This document shows positions 43,697-51,774 of a stretch of 64,000 nt of DNA, piece after piece. The translations under genes and the position numbers were made by a program. The stretch covers positions 806,001 through 870,000 of the forward strand of contig NZ_JAFEJK010000001.1 in the NCBI RefSeq assembly GCF_016888515.1, in the 5' to 3' direction. The DNA is from Shimia biformata (GTDB taxonomy: Bacteria > Pseudomonadota > Alphaproteobacteria > Rhodobacterales > Rhodobacteraceae). The notes beneath the pieces were generated by a model that made no database searches, had not been told where the DNA came from, and saw only the letters and a list, made by a program, of their open reading frames with translations. Every line of letters starts with the position of its first letter. The first letter of the stretch is position 1.

Positions 43697-44770
43697 TTAC
43701 TGGTCGAAATCGACAATGACGCGGTCGGTCAGCGGGAAGGACTGGCACGACAGGACATAGCCCTTCTCGACCTCGTAGTCCTCAAGCGCGTGGTTCGCGA
43801 CCATTTCAACTTCACCCTCCAACACCCGGCAGCGGCAGGTCGAGCAGACCCCGGCCTTGCACGCATAGGGCGCGTCCATGGCATTTTCGAGCGCGGCATC
43901 AAGGATGGTGACGTCCTTCGGCATGTCGAATGTCTGCGTTGCGCCGTCCAGCGTGATTGCGGCGCTGGTCATGTTGGCGGATTTGGCGGCGTCCTTTGCG
44001 ACGACCTTGCGGGCAAGCCGTCCGGGTTGCGCCGAAGCAAACAGTTCAAACTTGATCTGGCTGTCGTCCAACCCCGCCTTGCGCAGCGCCGAGGCAATCC
44101 CAAGCATCATTGGTTCCGGGCCGCAAATAAAGGCAGTGTCGACACTATCGATGTCGATCCAGTGTTCAAACAGCTGTGCGCATTTTTCTTCCGTCACCAG
44201 CCCGGTAAACAGGTCGATTTCCTGTGCATCCGATTCAAGAACGTGAATCACGTTGAACCGGCCCAGATAGAGGTTCTTCAGGTCCTCGATCTCTTCCCGG
44301 AACATGATCGTGTTCACACCCTTGTTGGCGTAGACAAGTGTGAAAGACGATTTTGGTTCCCGCGCCAGAGTGGTCTTGATGATCGACAGGACAGGTGTGA
44401 TGCCGGACCCGCCGGCAAAGCCAAGGTAGTGGTTGGCATTGTCGGAATTGAGTTCAGTAAAGAACCCACCCATCGGCGGCATGGCCTGAAGCCGGTCACC
44501 GATTTTGAGGTCCTCGTTGGCCCAGGTCGAAAACGCGCCGCCCTCGACCCGCTTGATGCCGATTTGCAGGACGCCGTCGTCCTTGCCGGCGCAGATTGAG
44601 TATGAGCGTCGCAGCTCTTCGCCGTCAAAGTCGTGGCGGAAGGTCAGGTACTGGCCTTGGGTAAAGTCAAAGTCAGCCGCCGCACCGTTTTCCGGGCGCA
44701 GGGTCACCACCACAGCATCGCGGATTGTCTTTTTGATGTCAGTGACGGTCAGGTCATGAAAGCGCGCCAT
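43697..44770 (-). CDS. paaE: Phenylacetyl-CoA epoxidase reductase subunit
   Basis: A 357-residue reductase passing electrons from NADPH to the PaaA diiron site. Order is the FAD-binding barrel (RRSYSICAG near 62), the NAD(P) domain (FAGGSGITPVLSII and ICGPEPMML), then a C-terminal plant-type [2Fe-2S] ferredoxin domain (CKAGVCSTCRCRV and a later SCQ). The start is MARFHD behind GGGAGG. It lies between paaD and the extra PaaA/PaaC gene. Confidence 0.94.
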   Translation of the reverse strand: MARFHDLTVTDIKKTIRDAVVVTLRPENGAAADFDFTQGQYLTFRHDFDGEELRRSYSICAGKDDGVLQIGIKRVEGGAFSTWANEDLKIGDRLQAMPPMGGFFTELNSDNANHYLGFAGGSGITPVLSIIKTTLAREPKSSFTLVYANKGVNTIMFREEIEDLKNLYLGRFNVIHVLESDAQEIDLFTGLVTEEKCAQLFEHWIDIDSVDTAFICGPEPMMLGIASALRKAGLDDSQIKFELFASAQPGRLARKVVAKDAAKSANMTSAAITLDGATQTFDMPKDVTILDAALENAMDAPYACKAGVCSTCRCRVLEGEVEMVANHALEDYEVEKGYVLSCQSFPLTDRVIVDFDQ

Positions 44771-44781
44771 GGGTTCCTCCC

Positions 44782-45255
44782 TCAGATGCACTTGAAATAG
44801 TCGAAAGGTTCAAGACAGTCGCGGCAGCGCCACTGGGCCTTGCATGGTGTCGAGCCGAATTGACTCAGCTTCTCGAGGTTCCGCCCCTGGCAATGGGGGC
44901 AGCGGTCCGGGCCGCCAGCGGGTTGCGGCGGCGCGATGCCATAGTTTTCCAGCGCCGCGCGGCCCTTGTCGCTGATCCAGTCGGTGGTCCATGCCGGGGC
45001 CAGTTGGGTTTTCAGCGAAAGCTTGGCGATCCCGTGCCCCCGGAGCGCAGTGTCGATATCGAGATTGATGATTGAGGTCGCAGGGCAGCCGGAATAGGTC
45101 GGGGTGACGGTCACGACAAGCGTGTCCTCCTGCCAGACAACGTCGCGGATAATGCCAAGATCGACCAGAGAGATTACGGGAATCTCGGGGTCGGGCACGG
45201 CGTCGAGCCATTGCCAGATTTGGTCGAGACCAGGTTTTGTCGTCACTGCGGTCAT
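44782..45255 (-). CDS. paaD: Phenylacetyl-CoA epoxidase accessory protein PaaD
   Basis: A 157-residue DUF59/MIP18-type protein presumed to deliver or mature an Fe-S or iron centre for the epoxidase. The N-terminal part has VPDPEIPVISLVDLGI and VTVTPTYSGCPA. The C-terminus is a four-cysteine zinc-ribbon-like segment (CPHCQG, CKAQWRCRDC). AGGAAA precedes the ATG at 45255. Confidence 0.92.
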   Translation of the reverse strand: MTAVTTKPGLDQIWQWLDAVPDPEIPVISLVDLGIIRDVVWQEDTLVVTVTPTYSGCPATSIINLDIDTALRGHGIAKLSLKTQLAPAWTTDWISDKGRAALENYGIAPPQPAGGPDRCPHCQGRNLEKLSQFGSTPCKAQWRCRDCLEPFDYFKCI

Positions 45256-45340
45256 GCCGGTTTTCCTGTTTCGCCCCAGCGATGCGCCGGGCAACTTCCG
45301 CCCACGCCCAAGAGGGAGGGAGCGGAGGCTTTCTACGCCG

Positions 45341-46105
45341 TCACCACGCCGCGCCCGGATAGGCGCGTTGCAGCCATTGCATCTGGGTCAGCATGTGACC
45401 CAGATGTTCCGTGTGCATCCGGCCCGTGCGTCCACCATTGTGCGAATAGGCGCCCTCGGGCAGCCTCAACGTCGCTTCGGCCAGAACCTTTCCCACAAGC
45501 GCGTTGTAATCAGCCCGCAGGCTGGCAGGGTCCGGCGCGATGCCTTCTTCGGTCATCGCCGCGTCCACTGCATCGCTTTCAAACAATTCGCCAACGTATG
45601 GATAAAGATAATCCAGCGCCGCCTGCATGCGCTTGTGGCTTTCCTCGGTTCCGTCCCCAAGGCCAATCACGGTGTCGGACGAGCGTTCGACATGATAGGC
45701 GGCTTCTTTTGCCGCCTTGCCAGCGATCTCGGCAACACGAGGGTCAGAGGATGCAGTCAAGCGGTCCAGTATGATCGAGGACCATGCGTCGAACAGAAAC
45801 TGGCGCATCAGGGTCTGGCCAAAATCGCCGTTCGGCAATTCCACCAGCAGCACGTTGCGGAAATCCCAGGCGTCGCGCAGGAACGCAAGGTCATCGGCGG
45901 TCCTGCCCTCGCCCTGCACCTCGGCGGCGTAACCCAGCCAGAATTGAGTCTGTCCGATCAGGTCCAGCGCGGTATTGGCCAGTGCGATGTCTTCTTCCAG
46001 TACGGGCGCATGGCCGCACCATTCCGAGACGCGATGCCCCAGAACCAGCGTGTTGTCGCCCATCCGCAGCAGGAATTCGAGCAGTTTGCCTTGATCGACA
46101 GCCAT
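45341..46105 (-). CDS. paaC: Phenylacetyl-CoA epoxidase structural subunit
   Basis: A 254-residue ferritin-like subunit that pairs with PaaA but lacks most of its metal ligands. Landmarks are LEFLLRMGDNTLVLGHRVSEW, ALDLIGQTQFWLGYA and FLRDAWDFRNVLLVELPNGDFGQTL. The chosen ATG shares one base with the paaB stop (TGATG). Confidence 0.93.
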   Translation of the reverse strand: MAVDQGKLLEFLLRMGDNTLVLGHRVSEWCGHAPVLEEDIALANTALDLIGQTQFWLGYAAEVQGEGRTADDLAFLRDAWDFRNVLLVELPNGDFGQTLMRQFLFDAWSSIILDRLTASSDPRVAEIAGKAAKEAAYHVERSSDTVIGLGDGTEESHKRMQAALDYLYPYVGELFESDAVDAAMTEEGIAPDPASLRADYNALVGKVLAEATLRLPEGAYSHNGGRTGRMHTEHLGHMLTQMQWLQRAYPGAAW

Positions 46106-46389
46106 CACATGTGCCCCACTTCATCGGGAATGTCGAAGAAGGTCGGGTGGCGATAGACCTTGGATTCCGACGGCTCGAACAGCGGGCCTTTTTCACCCGG
46201 TGCCGTGGCCGTGATATGACGGGCTTCGACGACCCAGATCGACACACCTTCGTTGCGGCGGGTATAGACGTCGCGCGCGTTTTTGATGGCCATTTCGGCA
46301 TCTGGCGCATGAAGTGAACCAACGTGGCGGTGGCTCATTCCGTGTTGTCCTCGGATGAATACTTCCCAGAGGGGCCATTCGTTTTTCAT
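46105..46389 (-). CDS. paaB: Phenylacetyl-CoA epoxidase subunit PaaB
   Basis: A 94-residue subunit of the epoxidase. WPLWEVFIRGQHGMSHRHVGSLHAPDAEMAIKNARDVYTRR and the following VWVV/SIWVVEARHI are the family core. It bridges or stabilises PaaAC in the complex. It starts 12 bp after paaA and overlaps paaC by one base. Confidence 0.94.
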   Translation of the reverse strand: MKNEWPLWEVFIRGQHGMSHRHVGSLHAPDAEMAIKNARDVYTRRNEGVSIWVVEARHITATAPGEKGPLFEPSESKVYRHPTFFDIPDEVGHM

Positions 46390-46401
46390 CTGTCTTTCCC
46401 C

Positions 46402-47394
46402 TTACTCTGCCGCGACCTTGCGGGCCGCTTTCTTCTCAGCATGTGCCAGCAGGCCCTCGCGCACCCAAGCGCCATCTTCCCAGGCCTTCACTCGCGCGTT
46501 CATGCGTTCTCGGTTGCAGGGACCGTTGCCCTTGATGACGGCAAAGAACTCGGACCAATCGGGTTCCGAGAAGTCGTAGCCGCCTTTTTCGTCATTCCAT
46601 TTGAGGTTCTCGTCGGGGACGGTCAGGCCAAGGTATTCGGCCTGCGGCACCGTCTGGTCGACGAATTTCTGGCGTAGTTCGTCATTGGTGTTGATCTTGA
46701 TCTTCCACGCCATCGACTGCGCCGAGTGGACCGAGTCCTTGTCGGATGGCCCGAACATCATCAGCGAGGGATACCAAAAGCGGTTGAGAGCATCCTGCGC
46801 CATCTTTTTCTGCTCTGGCGTGCCCTTCGCCATCTTCATCATGATGTCGTAGCCCTGCCGTTGGTGGAACGACTCTTCCTTGCAGATGCGGATCATCGCA
46901 CGGCTGTAGGGCCCGTAAGACGTCCGTTGCAGGGGCACCTGGTTCATGATCGCCGCGCCGTCGACCAACCAGCCGACCGCGCCGATATCTGCCCAGTTCA
47001 GCGTCGGGTAGTTAAAGATGGACGAGTATTTCATCCGGCCATCCAGCAGCATTTCGGTCAGTTCATCGCGGCTGACGCCCAGCGTTTCCGCGGCGCAGTA
47101 AAGGTACAGCCCGTGACCGGCCTCGTCCTGCACTTTGGCCAGCAGGATCGCCTTGCGCTCCAGCGTGGGCGCGCGGGTGATCCAGTTGCCTTCGGGCAAT
47201 TGGCCGACGATTTCCGAATGGGCGTGCTGCCCGATCTGGCGGATCAGGGTACGCCGGTAATCCTCGGGCATCCAGTCGCGCGGCTCGATCTTGATGTCAT
47301 TGTCGATCTTGTCCTGGAACGCGGACTCTTCGGGGGACATTTCGTCCCGCGATTTGACGCCGTCCGAGGCGGTCTTGATCATCTGTGCATACAT
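46402..47394 (-). CDS. paaA: Phenylacetyl-CoA epoxidase catalytic subunit
   Basis: A 330-residue diiron monooxygenase subunit that epoxidises the aromatic ring of phenylacetyl-CoA. Helices carry [15 protein letters not shown] (ExxH), [17 protein letters not shown] and [14 protein letters not shown] (ExxH), the expected diiron ligand pattern. It lies 15 bp after the thiolase gene and is the second gene of the operon. Confidence 0.95.
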   Translation of the reverse strand: MYAQMIKTASDGVKSRDEMSPEESAFQDKIDNDIKIEPRDWMPEDYRRTLIRQIGQHAHSEIVGQLPEGNWITRAPTLERKAILLAKVQDEAGHGLYLYCAAETLGVSRDELTEMLLDGRMKYSSIFNYPTLNWADIGAVGWLVDGAAIMNQVPLQRTSYGPYSRAMIRICKEESFHQRQGYDIMMKMAKGTPEQKKMAQDALNRFWYPSLMMFGPSDKDSVHSAQSMAWKIKINTNDELRQKFVDQTVPQAEYLGLTVPDENLKWNDEKGGYDFSEPDWSEFFAVIKGNGPCNRERMNARVKAWEDGAWVREGLLAHAEKKAARKVAAE

Positions 47395-47409
47395 CGTCTG
47401 CTCCTCCCG

Positions 47410-48612
47410 TCAGACACGTTCAAGGATCAGGGCGGCGCCCTGTCCGACCCCGACACACATGGTACAAAGCGCATAGCGCCCGCCAGTGCGTCGCAATTGA
47501 TAGGCGGCCGTCAGCACCAGTCGTGCGCCGGACATTCCCAGCGGGTGACCGATGGCAATCGCACCACCATTGGGGTTCACATGGGGCGCGTCGTCAGCGA
47601 CACCCAATTCGCGCAGGCTTGCCAGTCCCTGGGCGGCAAACGCCTCGTTCAATTCTATCACATCCATCTGCTCGATGGTGAGACCCGTGCGTGCCAGCAC
47701 CTTGCGCATGGCGGGAACCGGACCGATGCCCATGACACGGGGTTCGACTCCGGCGACGGACATCGCGACGACGCGGGCCATCGGGGTCAGGCCGTTCTTT
47801 GCCGCAGCGGCTTCATTGGCCAGAAGGATTGCCGCCGCGCCGTCGTTCACGCCTGAGGCGTTCCCCGCCGTCACTGTCAGGTCGGCACCATTGATGCCGC
47901 GCAGCTTGGCCAGCGTTTCGGGTGTGGTTCCGGAGCGGGGGTGTTCGTCCCTGTCGACAATCAGCGGGTCGCCCTTGCGTTGCGGGATTTCTACCGGGGT
48001 GATTTCGTCGTCAAATACGCCGGCCGCATCCGCGGCGGCCCAGCGGGACTGGCTGCGGGCGGCAAAAGCATCCTGGTCTTCGCGGCTGACGCCATAGTCG
48101 GCTGCGACATTGTCCGCCGTCTGGGGCATCGAGTCGATGCCATATTGCGCCTTCATCTTCGGGTTCACGAAACGCCAGCCGATGGTGGTGTCATAGACTG
48201 CGTTGGCGCGCGAAAAGGCGGTTTCGGCCTTGGGCATTACAAAGGGCGCGCGCGACATGCTTTCGACGCCCCCCGCGATCACCATGTCCTGATCGCCTGA
48301 CCGTATGGCACGGGCCGCCATCCCGACCGCGTCAAGGCCCGAAGCGCAAAGACGGTTGATCGTCGTGCCGGGTACATCGACGGGAAGCCCCGCAAGAAGC
48401 GCGGCCATGCGCGCGACATTCCTGTTGTCCTCTCCCGCCTGGTTCGCCGAGCCATAGATCACGTCGTCAAGACTGGCCCAGTCGACCGAGGGGTTGCGCG
48501 CCATCAATCCCGCGATTGGCAGGGCCGCAAGGTCATCCGTGCGGACCGAGGACAAGGCCCCGCCATAGCGTCCGATGGGTGTCCGGGTCGCGTCGCAGAT
48601 GAAAGCATCCAT
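47410..48612 (-). CDS. paaJ: 3-oxoadipyl-CoA/3-oxo-5,6-dehydrosuberyl-CoA thiolase
   Basis: A 400-residue thiolase. The acyl-accepting cysteine is in NRLCASGLDAVGMAARAI, GGVESMSRAPFVMPKAE and NGGAIAIGHPLGMSGARL hold the conserved blocks, and CTMCVGVGQGAALIL is the C-terminal catalytic loop. Position as the first gene of the epoxidase operon argues for the phenylacetate rather than the beta-ketoadipate role, although PcaF is nearly indistinguishable. The ATG at 48612 follows AGGAG; an in-frame start ten codons earlier is not family-like. Confidence 0.9.
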   Translation of the reverse strand: MDAFICDATRTPIGRYGGALSSVRTDDLAALPIAGLMARNPSVDWASLDDVIYGSANQAGEDNRNVARMAALLAGLPVDVPGTTINRLCASGLDAVGMAARAIRSGDQDMVIAGGVESMSRAPFVMPKAETAFSRANAVYDTTIGWRFVNPKMKAQYGIDSMPQTADNVAADYGVSREDQDAFAARSQSRWAAADAAGVFDDEITPVEIPQRKGDPLIVDRDEHPRSGTTPETLAKLRGINGADLTVTAGNASGVNDGAAAILLANEAAAAKNGLTPMARVVAMSVAGVEPRVMGIGPVPAMRKVLARTGLTIEQMDVIELNEAFAAQGLASLRELGVADDAPHVNPNGGAIAIGHPLGMSGARLVLTAAYQLRRTGGRYALCTMCVGVGQGAALILERV

Positions 48613-48645
48613 TCGAAAGCATCTCCTGTTCATGCGGCACAAAAG

Positions 48646-48688
48646 CCGACCGCATGGTCGGGATATGAGATATGCCGATTCGAGGCAA
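48646..48688 (-). promoter_or_regulatory. paaJABCDE promoter with overlapping palindromic operator
   Basis: On the minus strand, TTGCCT (48688-48683), a 17-bp spacer and TATCCC (48665-48660) form a promoter. The perfect 6-4-6 inverted repeat CCGACCGCATGGTCGG (48646-48661) covers the -10 edge and start site. It shares ACC-N4-GGT with the paaZ/paaG site, so both could bind one TetR repressor. Confidence 0.65.
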
Positions 48689-48693
48689 GAAAA

Positions 48694-48734
48694 ATGTTAC
48701 ATCAGTGACATCTTTTCTCGAAAATATGTAACAT
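48694..48734. promoter_or_regulatory. Two ATGTNACAT palindromes upstream of the paaJ promoter
   Basis: ATGTTACAT (48694-48702) and ATGTAACAT (48726-48734) are perfect 9-bp palindromes whose centres are 32 bp apart, about three helical turns. A degenerate copy (GTGACAT, 48705-48711) lies between. Relative to the predicted paaJ start they sit near -45 and -77, positions typical for an activator. The binding protein is unknown. Confidence 0.5.
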
Positions 48735-48745
48735 GTCTTGGGAGG

Positions 48746-49318
48746 TCAGGATTTTTTGTGTGCCAGTTGAGCCCCGGTTTCGGACATGAAGTCATCAACC
48801 ATTTCCTTGGCCAACTTACTGACCGGGCGATGCCGGCTGTAGCGGGGTTGGGCGCGGTCGTTCACAAAGGGTGCGTCCCAACCATCGGTCGTGGCAAAGA
48901 AACCCTGCACACCCGCTTCGCCAAACTCTCGCAGGTAACCCTCGACCACCACGTCGAGATAGGACAGCGCGATAGGAAGATCGTCCGTCGGGCGTGTGTG
49001 CTTTCCTTCGGGAACTGTGTAAGTTGCTATGTTCATGGCAAAATTCGCGTCGTGACTGACAAGTGCGGTGACCTCGACCCGGTCATAACCGGCCTCGCGT
49101 TGATCCAGCGCGGCCCAGTCTCCGTCAGGCACATGGGCAATCAGACCGTCGATCGCGGCGTCAGCACATCGCTCGACCGTCAGAAAGGGGCGGGGTTGCC
49201 AAGTCGTATGGCGCCAGACCCGTTTCCACCCCGATAACCGTGCCTTGCGCACATCGGGAAAGTCATGGGTATCGCGGTTCACGAGGCTGCCGTAGCCAAA
49301 GAAATAGGGGCGTGTCAT
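48746..49318 (-). CDS. Gamma-glutamylcyclotransferase-like protein
   Basis: A 190-residue GGCT/ChaC/AIG2-type protein. YFFGYGSLVNRDTH is the substrate-binding loop at the N-terminus. ARLSGWKRVWRHTTW and ALDQREAGYDRVEV follow, the second holding the putative catalytic glutamate. Likely chemistry is release of 5-oxoproline from gamma-glutamyl compounds, possibly glutathione. It diverges from the Rrf2 regulator, with an FNR-type box 21 bp from its ATG. Confidence 0.78.
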   Translation of the reverse strand: MTRPYFFGYGSLVNRDTHDFPDVRKARLSGWKRVWRHTTWQPRPFLTVERCADAAIDGLIAHVPDGDWAALDQREAGYDRVEVTALVSHDANFAMNIATYTVPEGKHTRPTDDLPIALSYLDVVVEGYLREFGEAGVQGFFATTDGWDAPFVNDRAQPRYSRHRPVSKLAKEMVDDFMSETGAQLAHKKS

Positions 49319-49338
49319 AGGACCAGCTTGCGCGCCAC

Positions 49339-49352
49339 TTGACGTATGTCAA
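49339..49352. promoter_or_regulatory. FNR/CRP-family box (TTGA-N6-TCAA)
   Basis: TTGACGTATGTCAA has perfect 5-bp arms (TTGAC / GTCAA) and fits the FNR/FixK/Dnr consensus core. It lies between the divergent gamma-glutamylcyclotransferase-like and Rrf2 genes, ending 75 bp before the preferred Rrf2 start. Confidence 0.6.
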
Positions 49353-49426
49353 TTCCTCAAAGTCGGGATAACGTCATACTCGTCCGATACTTGCTGCGGA
49401 CACCGGATGGACACTGGGGGGACAAC

Positions 49427-49873
49427 GTGCGGATCACGAAACGAACCAATATTGCGATGCGTGTGCTGATGTATTGCGCCGCAAATCCCGGCCGGCTGGT
49501 GACCAAATCCGAGATTGCCAAGGTCTGCAACGCTTCCGAAAACCACCTTGCACAGGTAATCAACCAACTTGGTCAGCAGGGATACCTGCACACCCAGCGC
49601 GGGCGCAATGGCGGGCTTGAGCTGGCACGGCCCCCCGAGCAGATCGAAATTGGCGAGATCTTCCGCGAGATGGAAACCGCCACCGGCCCTAACGACTGCT
49701 TCGCGGATATGGACGGATCCTGTCCGCTGGTATCCGCCTGCCGCCTGCGTGGTGCTTTGCGCGAGGCGGCCGAGGCATTTTTTGCCCGTCTCGACAAGGT
49801 GACGCTCGATGCGCTGGTCTGCGACAACCCGGTTCTGGCCGGGATCCTGACGCCGGAACCCTGCCACGTCTGA
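49427..49873 (+). CDS. Rrf2 family regulator, NsrR-like
   Basis: A 148-residue winged-helix regulator. The preferred GTG start gives VRITKRTNIAMRVLMYCA, the family N-terminus; longer in-frame extensions are not conserved-looking. The HTH is VTKSEIAKVCNASENHLAQVINQL and the wing is TQRGRNGGLELA. Three cysteines in NDCFADMDGSCPLVSACRL (spacing C-7-C-6-C, counted residue to residue) could bind an iron-sulfur cluster as in nitric-oxide sensor NsrR. A FNR-type box upstream is consistent with nitrogen-oxide or oxygen control. Targets unknown. Confidence 0.8.
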   Translation: MRITKRTNIAMRVLMYCAANPGRLVTKSEIAKVCNASENHLAQVINQLGQQGYLHTQRGRNGGLELARPPEQIEIGEIFREMETATGPNDCFADMDGSCPLVSACRLRGALREAAEAFFARLDKVTLDALVCDNPVLAGILTPEPCHV

Positions 49874-49915
49874 AAGCTCTTGCCAGAGTTCAACCTCCGC
49901 ACTAGGTTGCGCCCG

Positions 49916-50070
49916 TGAATCGGGAGAACCGGACGTGTCCGGTGCCGAAGGAGCAACCGCCCCGGAAACTCTCAGGCCGAAGGGACCGATTCTCGACAAA
50001 GACACTCTGGAGAGTGGCGCGGTTGCGCCCGCCGAAGGGATAACGATCTCAGGCGAAAGGACAGAGGGGG
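49916..50070 (+). promoter_or_regulatory. Tandem glycine riboswitch upstream of gcvT
   Basis: Two consecutive glycine aptamers. Aptamer 1 has P1 arms GAATCGG (49918-49924) and CCGATTC (49986-49992) around GCCGAAGGAGCAA and CTCAGGCCGAAGGGA. Aptamer 2 has P1 arms CTCTG (50005-50009) and CAGAG (50062-50066) around CGCCGAAGGGATAA and CTCAGGCGAAAGGACAG. The short linker between them is typical. It should raise expression of the gcvT-gcvH-gcvP operon when glycine is plentiful. Confidence 0.93.
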
Positions 50071-50161
50071 CATCGGATGCACGCCGAATTGCGTGCAAAG
50101 AGCGATGCCGGACGTGTTTCAATTGGATTGGGCGCTTTCGGACGGACACGGGAGCAAGACC

Positions 50162-51286
50162 ATGGCTGAGTTGAAGCGCACGCCGCTTTACGATCTTCAC
50201 GTCGCATTGGGTGCCAAGATGGTGCCGTTTGCCGGGTATGAAATGCCGGTGCAATACGGGCTTGGCGTGATGAAAGAGCATCTGCACACCCGGATGGCGG
50301 CGGGCCTGTTCGATGTCAGCCACATGGGGCAGGTGATCCTGCGCGGGGCGGACTATGCCACGATAGCAGCCGCGTTCGAAAAGCTGGTCCCGATGGATGT
50401 GCTGGGTCTGGGCGAGGGTCGCCAACGCTATGGCTTGTTCACCAACGGGACGGGCGGTATCGAGGATGACCTGATGTTTGCCAACCGCGGCGACCATCTG
50501 TTCGTTGTGGTCAATGCTGCCTGCAAAGACGGTGATATTGCCCGGATGCGCGCTGCGCTGGAACCGGATGTGACGGTTGAGGTCGTGACCAACCGTGCGC
50601 TGATCGCCTTGCAGGGGCCGGCGGCAGAGGCGGCGCTGTCGCGGCTGAACCCGGACGTTGCCGGGATGAAATTCATGGATGTCGCCACGGTTGAACTGGC
50701 CGGGGCAGAGTGCTGGGTGTCGCGCTCGGGATATACCGGTGAGGACGGCTATGAAATCAGTGTGCCCGAGGGCCGGGCGGACGAGCTGGCACGCGCGCTT
50801 CTGGATATGGGCGAGGTCGAGGCCATTGGCCTGGGTGCCCGGGATTCGCTTCGGCTCGAAGCCGGTCTGTGTCTCTATGGCAATGATATTGACGCCGGCA
50901 CGTCGCCGGTTGCGGCTGGTTTGACCTGGGCGATCCAGAAAGTACGACGCATTGGAGGTGACCGCGAGGGCGGGTTCCCGGGGGCTGTCGCGATCCTAAA
51001 TGAGATGACGGGCGGCGCGCCGCGCAAACGCGTTGGACTGCTGCCAGAAGGCCGCGCCCCGATGCGCGCCCACACCCCGATTTTTGCCAGCGTCGAAGGT
51101 GGCGAACAAATCGGAGAAGTGACGTCCGGCGGGTTCGGCCCCTCGGTCAACGGCCCTGTCGCCATGGGGTATGTCACTTCGGACTATGCCGCCGAGGGCA
51201 CCACGCTTTATGGTGAGGTCAGGGGCAAGCGTATGGCCGTTAAGGTCGCACGCATGCCGTTTGTACCCGCCAATTTCAAACGCTGA
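50162..51286 (+). CDS. gcvT: Aminomethyltransferase (glycine cleavage T protein)
   Basis: A 374-residue tetrahydrofolate-dependent enzyme that releases ammonia from the lipoyl-bound aminomethyl group and forms methylene-THF. Landmarks are FDVSHMGQV, GIEDDLMFANRGDHLF, LIALQGPAAEAAL, the SRSGYTGEDGYEISV block and GLGARDSLRLEAGLCLYGND with the THF-binding acidic residue. GGGAGC precedes the ATG at 50162. It follows a tandem glycine riboswitch and leads gcvH by 18 bp. Confidence 0.95.
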   Translation: MAELKRTPLYDLHVALGAKMVPFAGYEMPVQYGLGVMKEHLHTRMAAGLFDVSHMGQVILRGADYATIAAAFEKLVPMDVLGLGEGRQRYGLFTNGTGGIEDDLMFANRGDHLFVVVNAACKDGDIARMRAALEPDVTVEVVTNRALIALQGPAAEAALSRLNPDVAGMKFMDVATVELAGAECWVSRSGYTGEDGYEISVPEGRADELARALLDMGEVEAIGLGARDSLRLEAGLCLYGNDIDAGTSPVAAGLTWAIQKVRRIGGDREGGFPGAVAILNEMTGGAPRKRVGLLPEGRAPMRAHTPIFASVEGGEQIGEVTSGGFGPSVNGPVAMGYVTSDYAAEGTTLYGEVRGKRMAVKVARMPFVPANFKR

Positions 51287-51304
51287 TCAACAGGAGACCA
51301 TCAG

Positions 51305-51664
51305 ATGAAATTCACCGAAGAACACGAATGGCTGCGCGTCGAAGGGGACGTGGTTGTGGTGGGCATCACCGAACACGCCAGCGAGCAACTTGGCGACGTC
51401 GTGTTTGTCGAACTGCCCGAGGTTGGTGACACGGTCTCAAAAGATGACGAGATCTGCGTTATCGAAAGTGTCAAGGCCGCCTCGGATATTCTGGCCCCGA
51501 TCGACGGAGAGATCGTCGAGGTGAACGACGCCATCGTGGAAGAGCCCGGCAAGGTCAACGAGGACCCGATGGGCGACAGCTGGTTCTTCAAGATCAAGCC
51601 TGATGATCTGAGCCAGATGGACGACTATCTGGACGAAGCCGAGTACAAGGACTTCATCGGCTAG
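51305..51664 (+). CDS. gcvH: Glycine cleavage system H protein
   Basis: A 119-residue lipoyl carrier shuttling the aminomethyl group between the P, T and L proteins. The lipoylated lysine is Lys57 in [12 protein letters not shown], flanked by [13 protein letters not shown] and [14 protein letters not shown] short AACAGGAGACC Shine-Dalgarno region precedes the ATG. Confidence 0.96.
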   Translation: MKFTEEHEWLRVEGDVVVVGITEHASEQLGDVVFVELPEVGDTVSKDDEICVIESVKAASDILAPIDGEIVEVNDAIVEEPGKVNEDPMGDSWFFKIKPDDLSQMDDYLDEAEYKDFIG

Positions 51665-51774
51665 TCCCATCCAAACCTGCCGGAGGGGCGGTTGGCGTCC
51701 CTCTGCCGCATACATTCGGGCCATGAACAGGCCCGCGCCAAATTCTGCGCCAAGAAACAGCCCCCGAGGATCTC

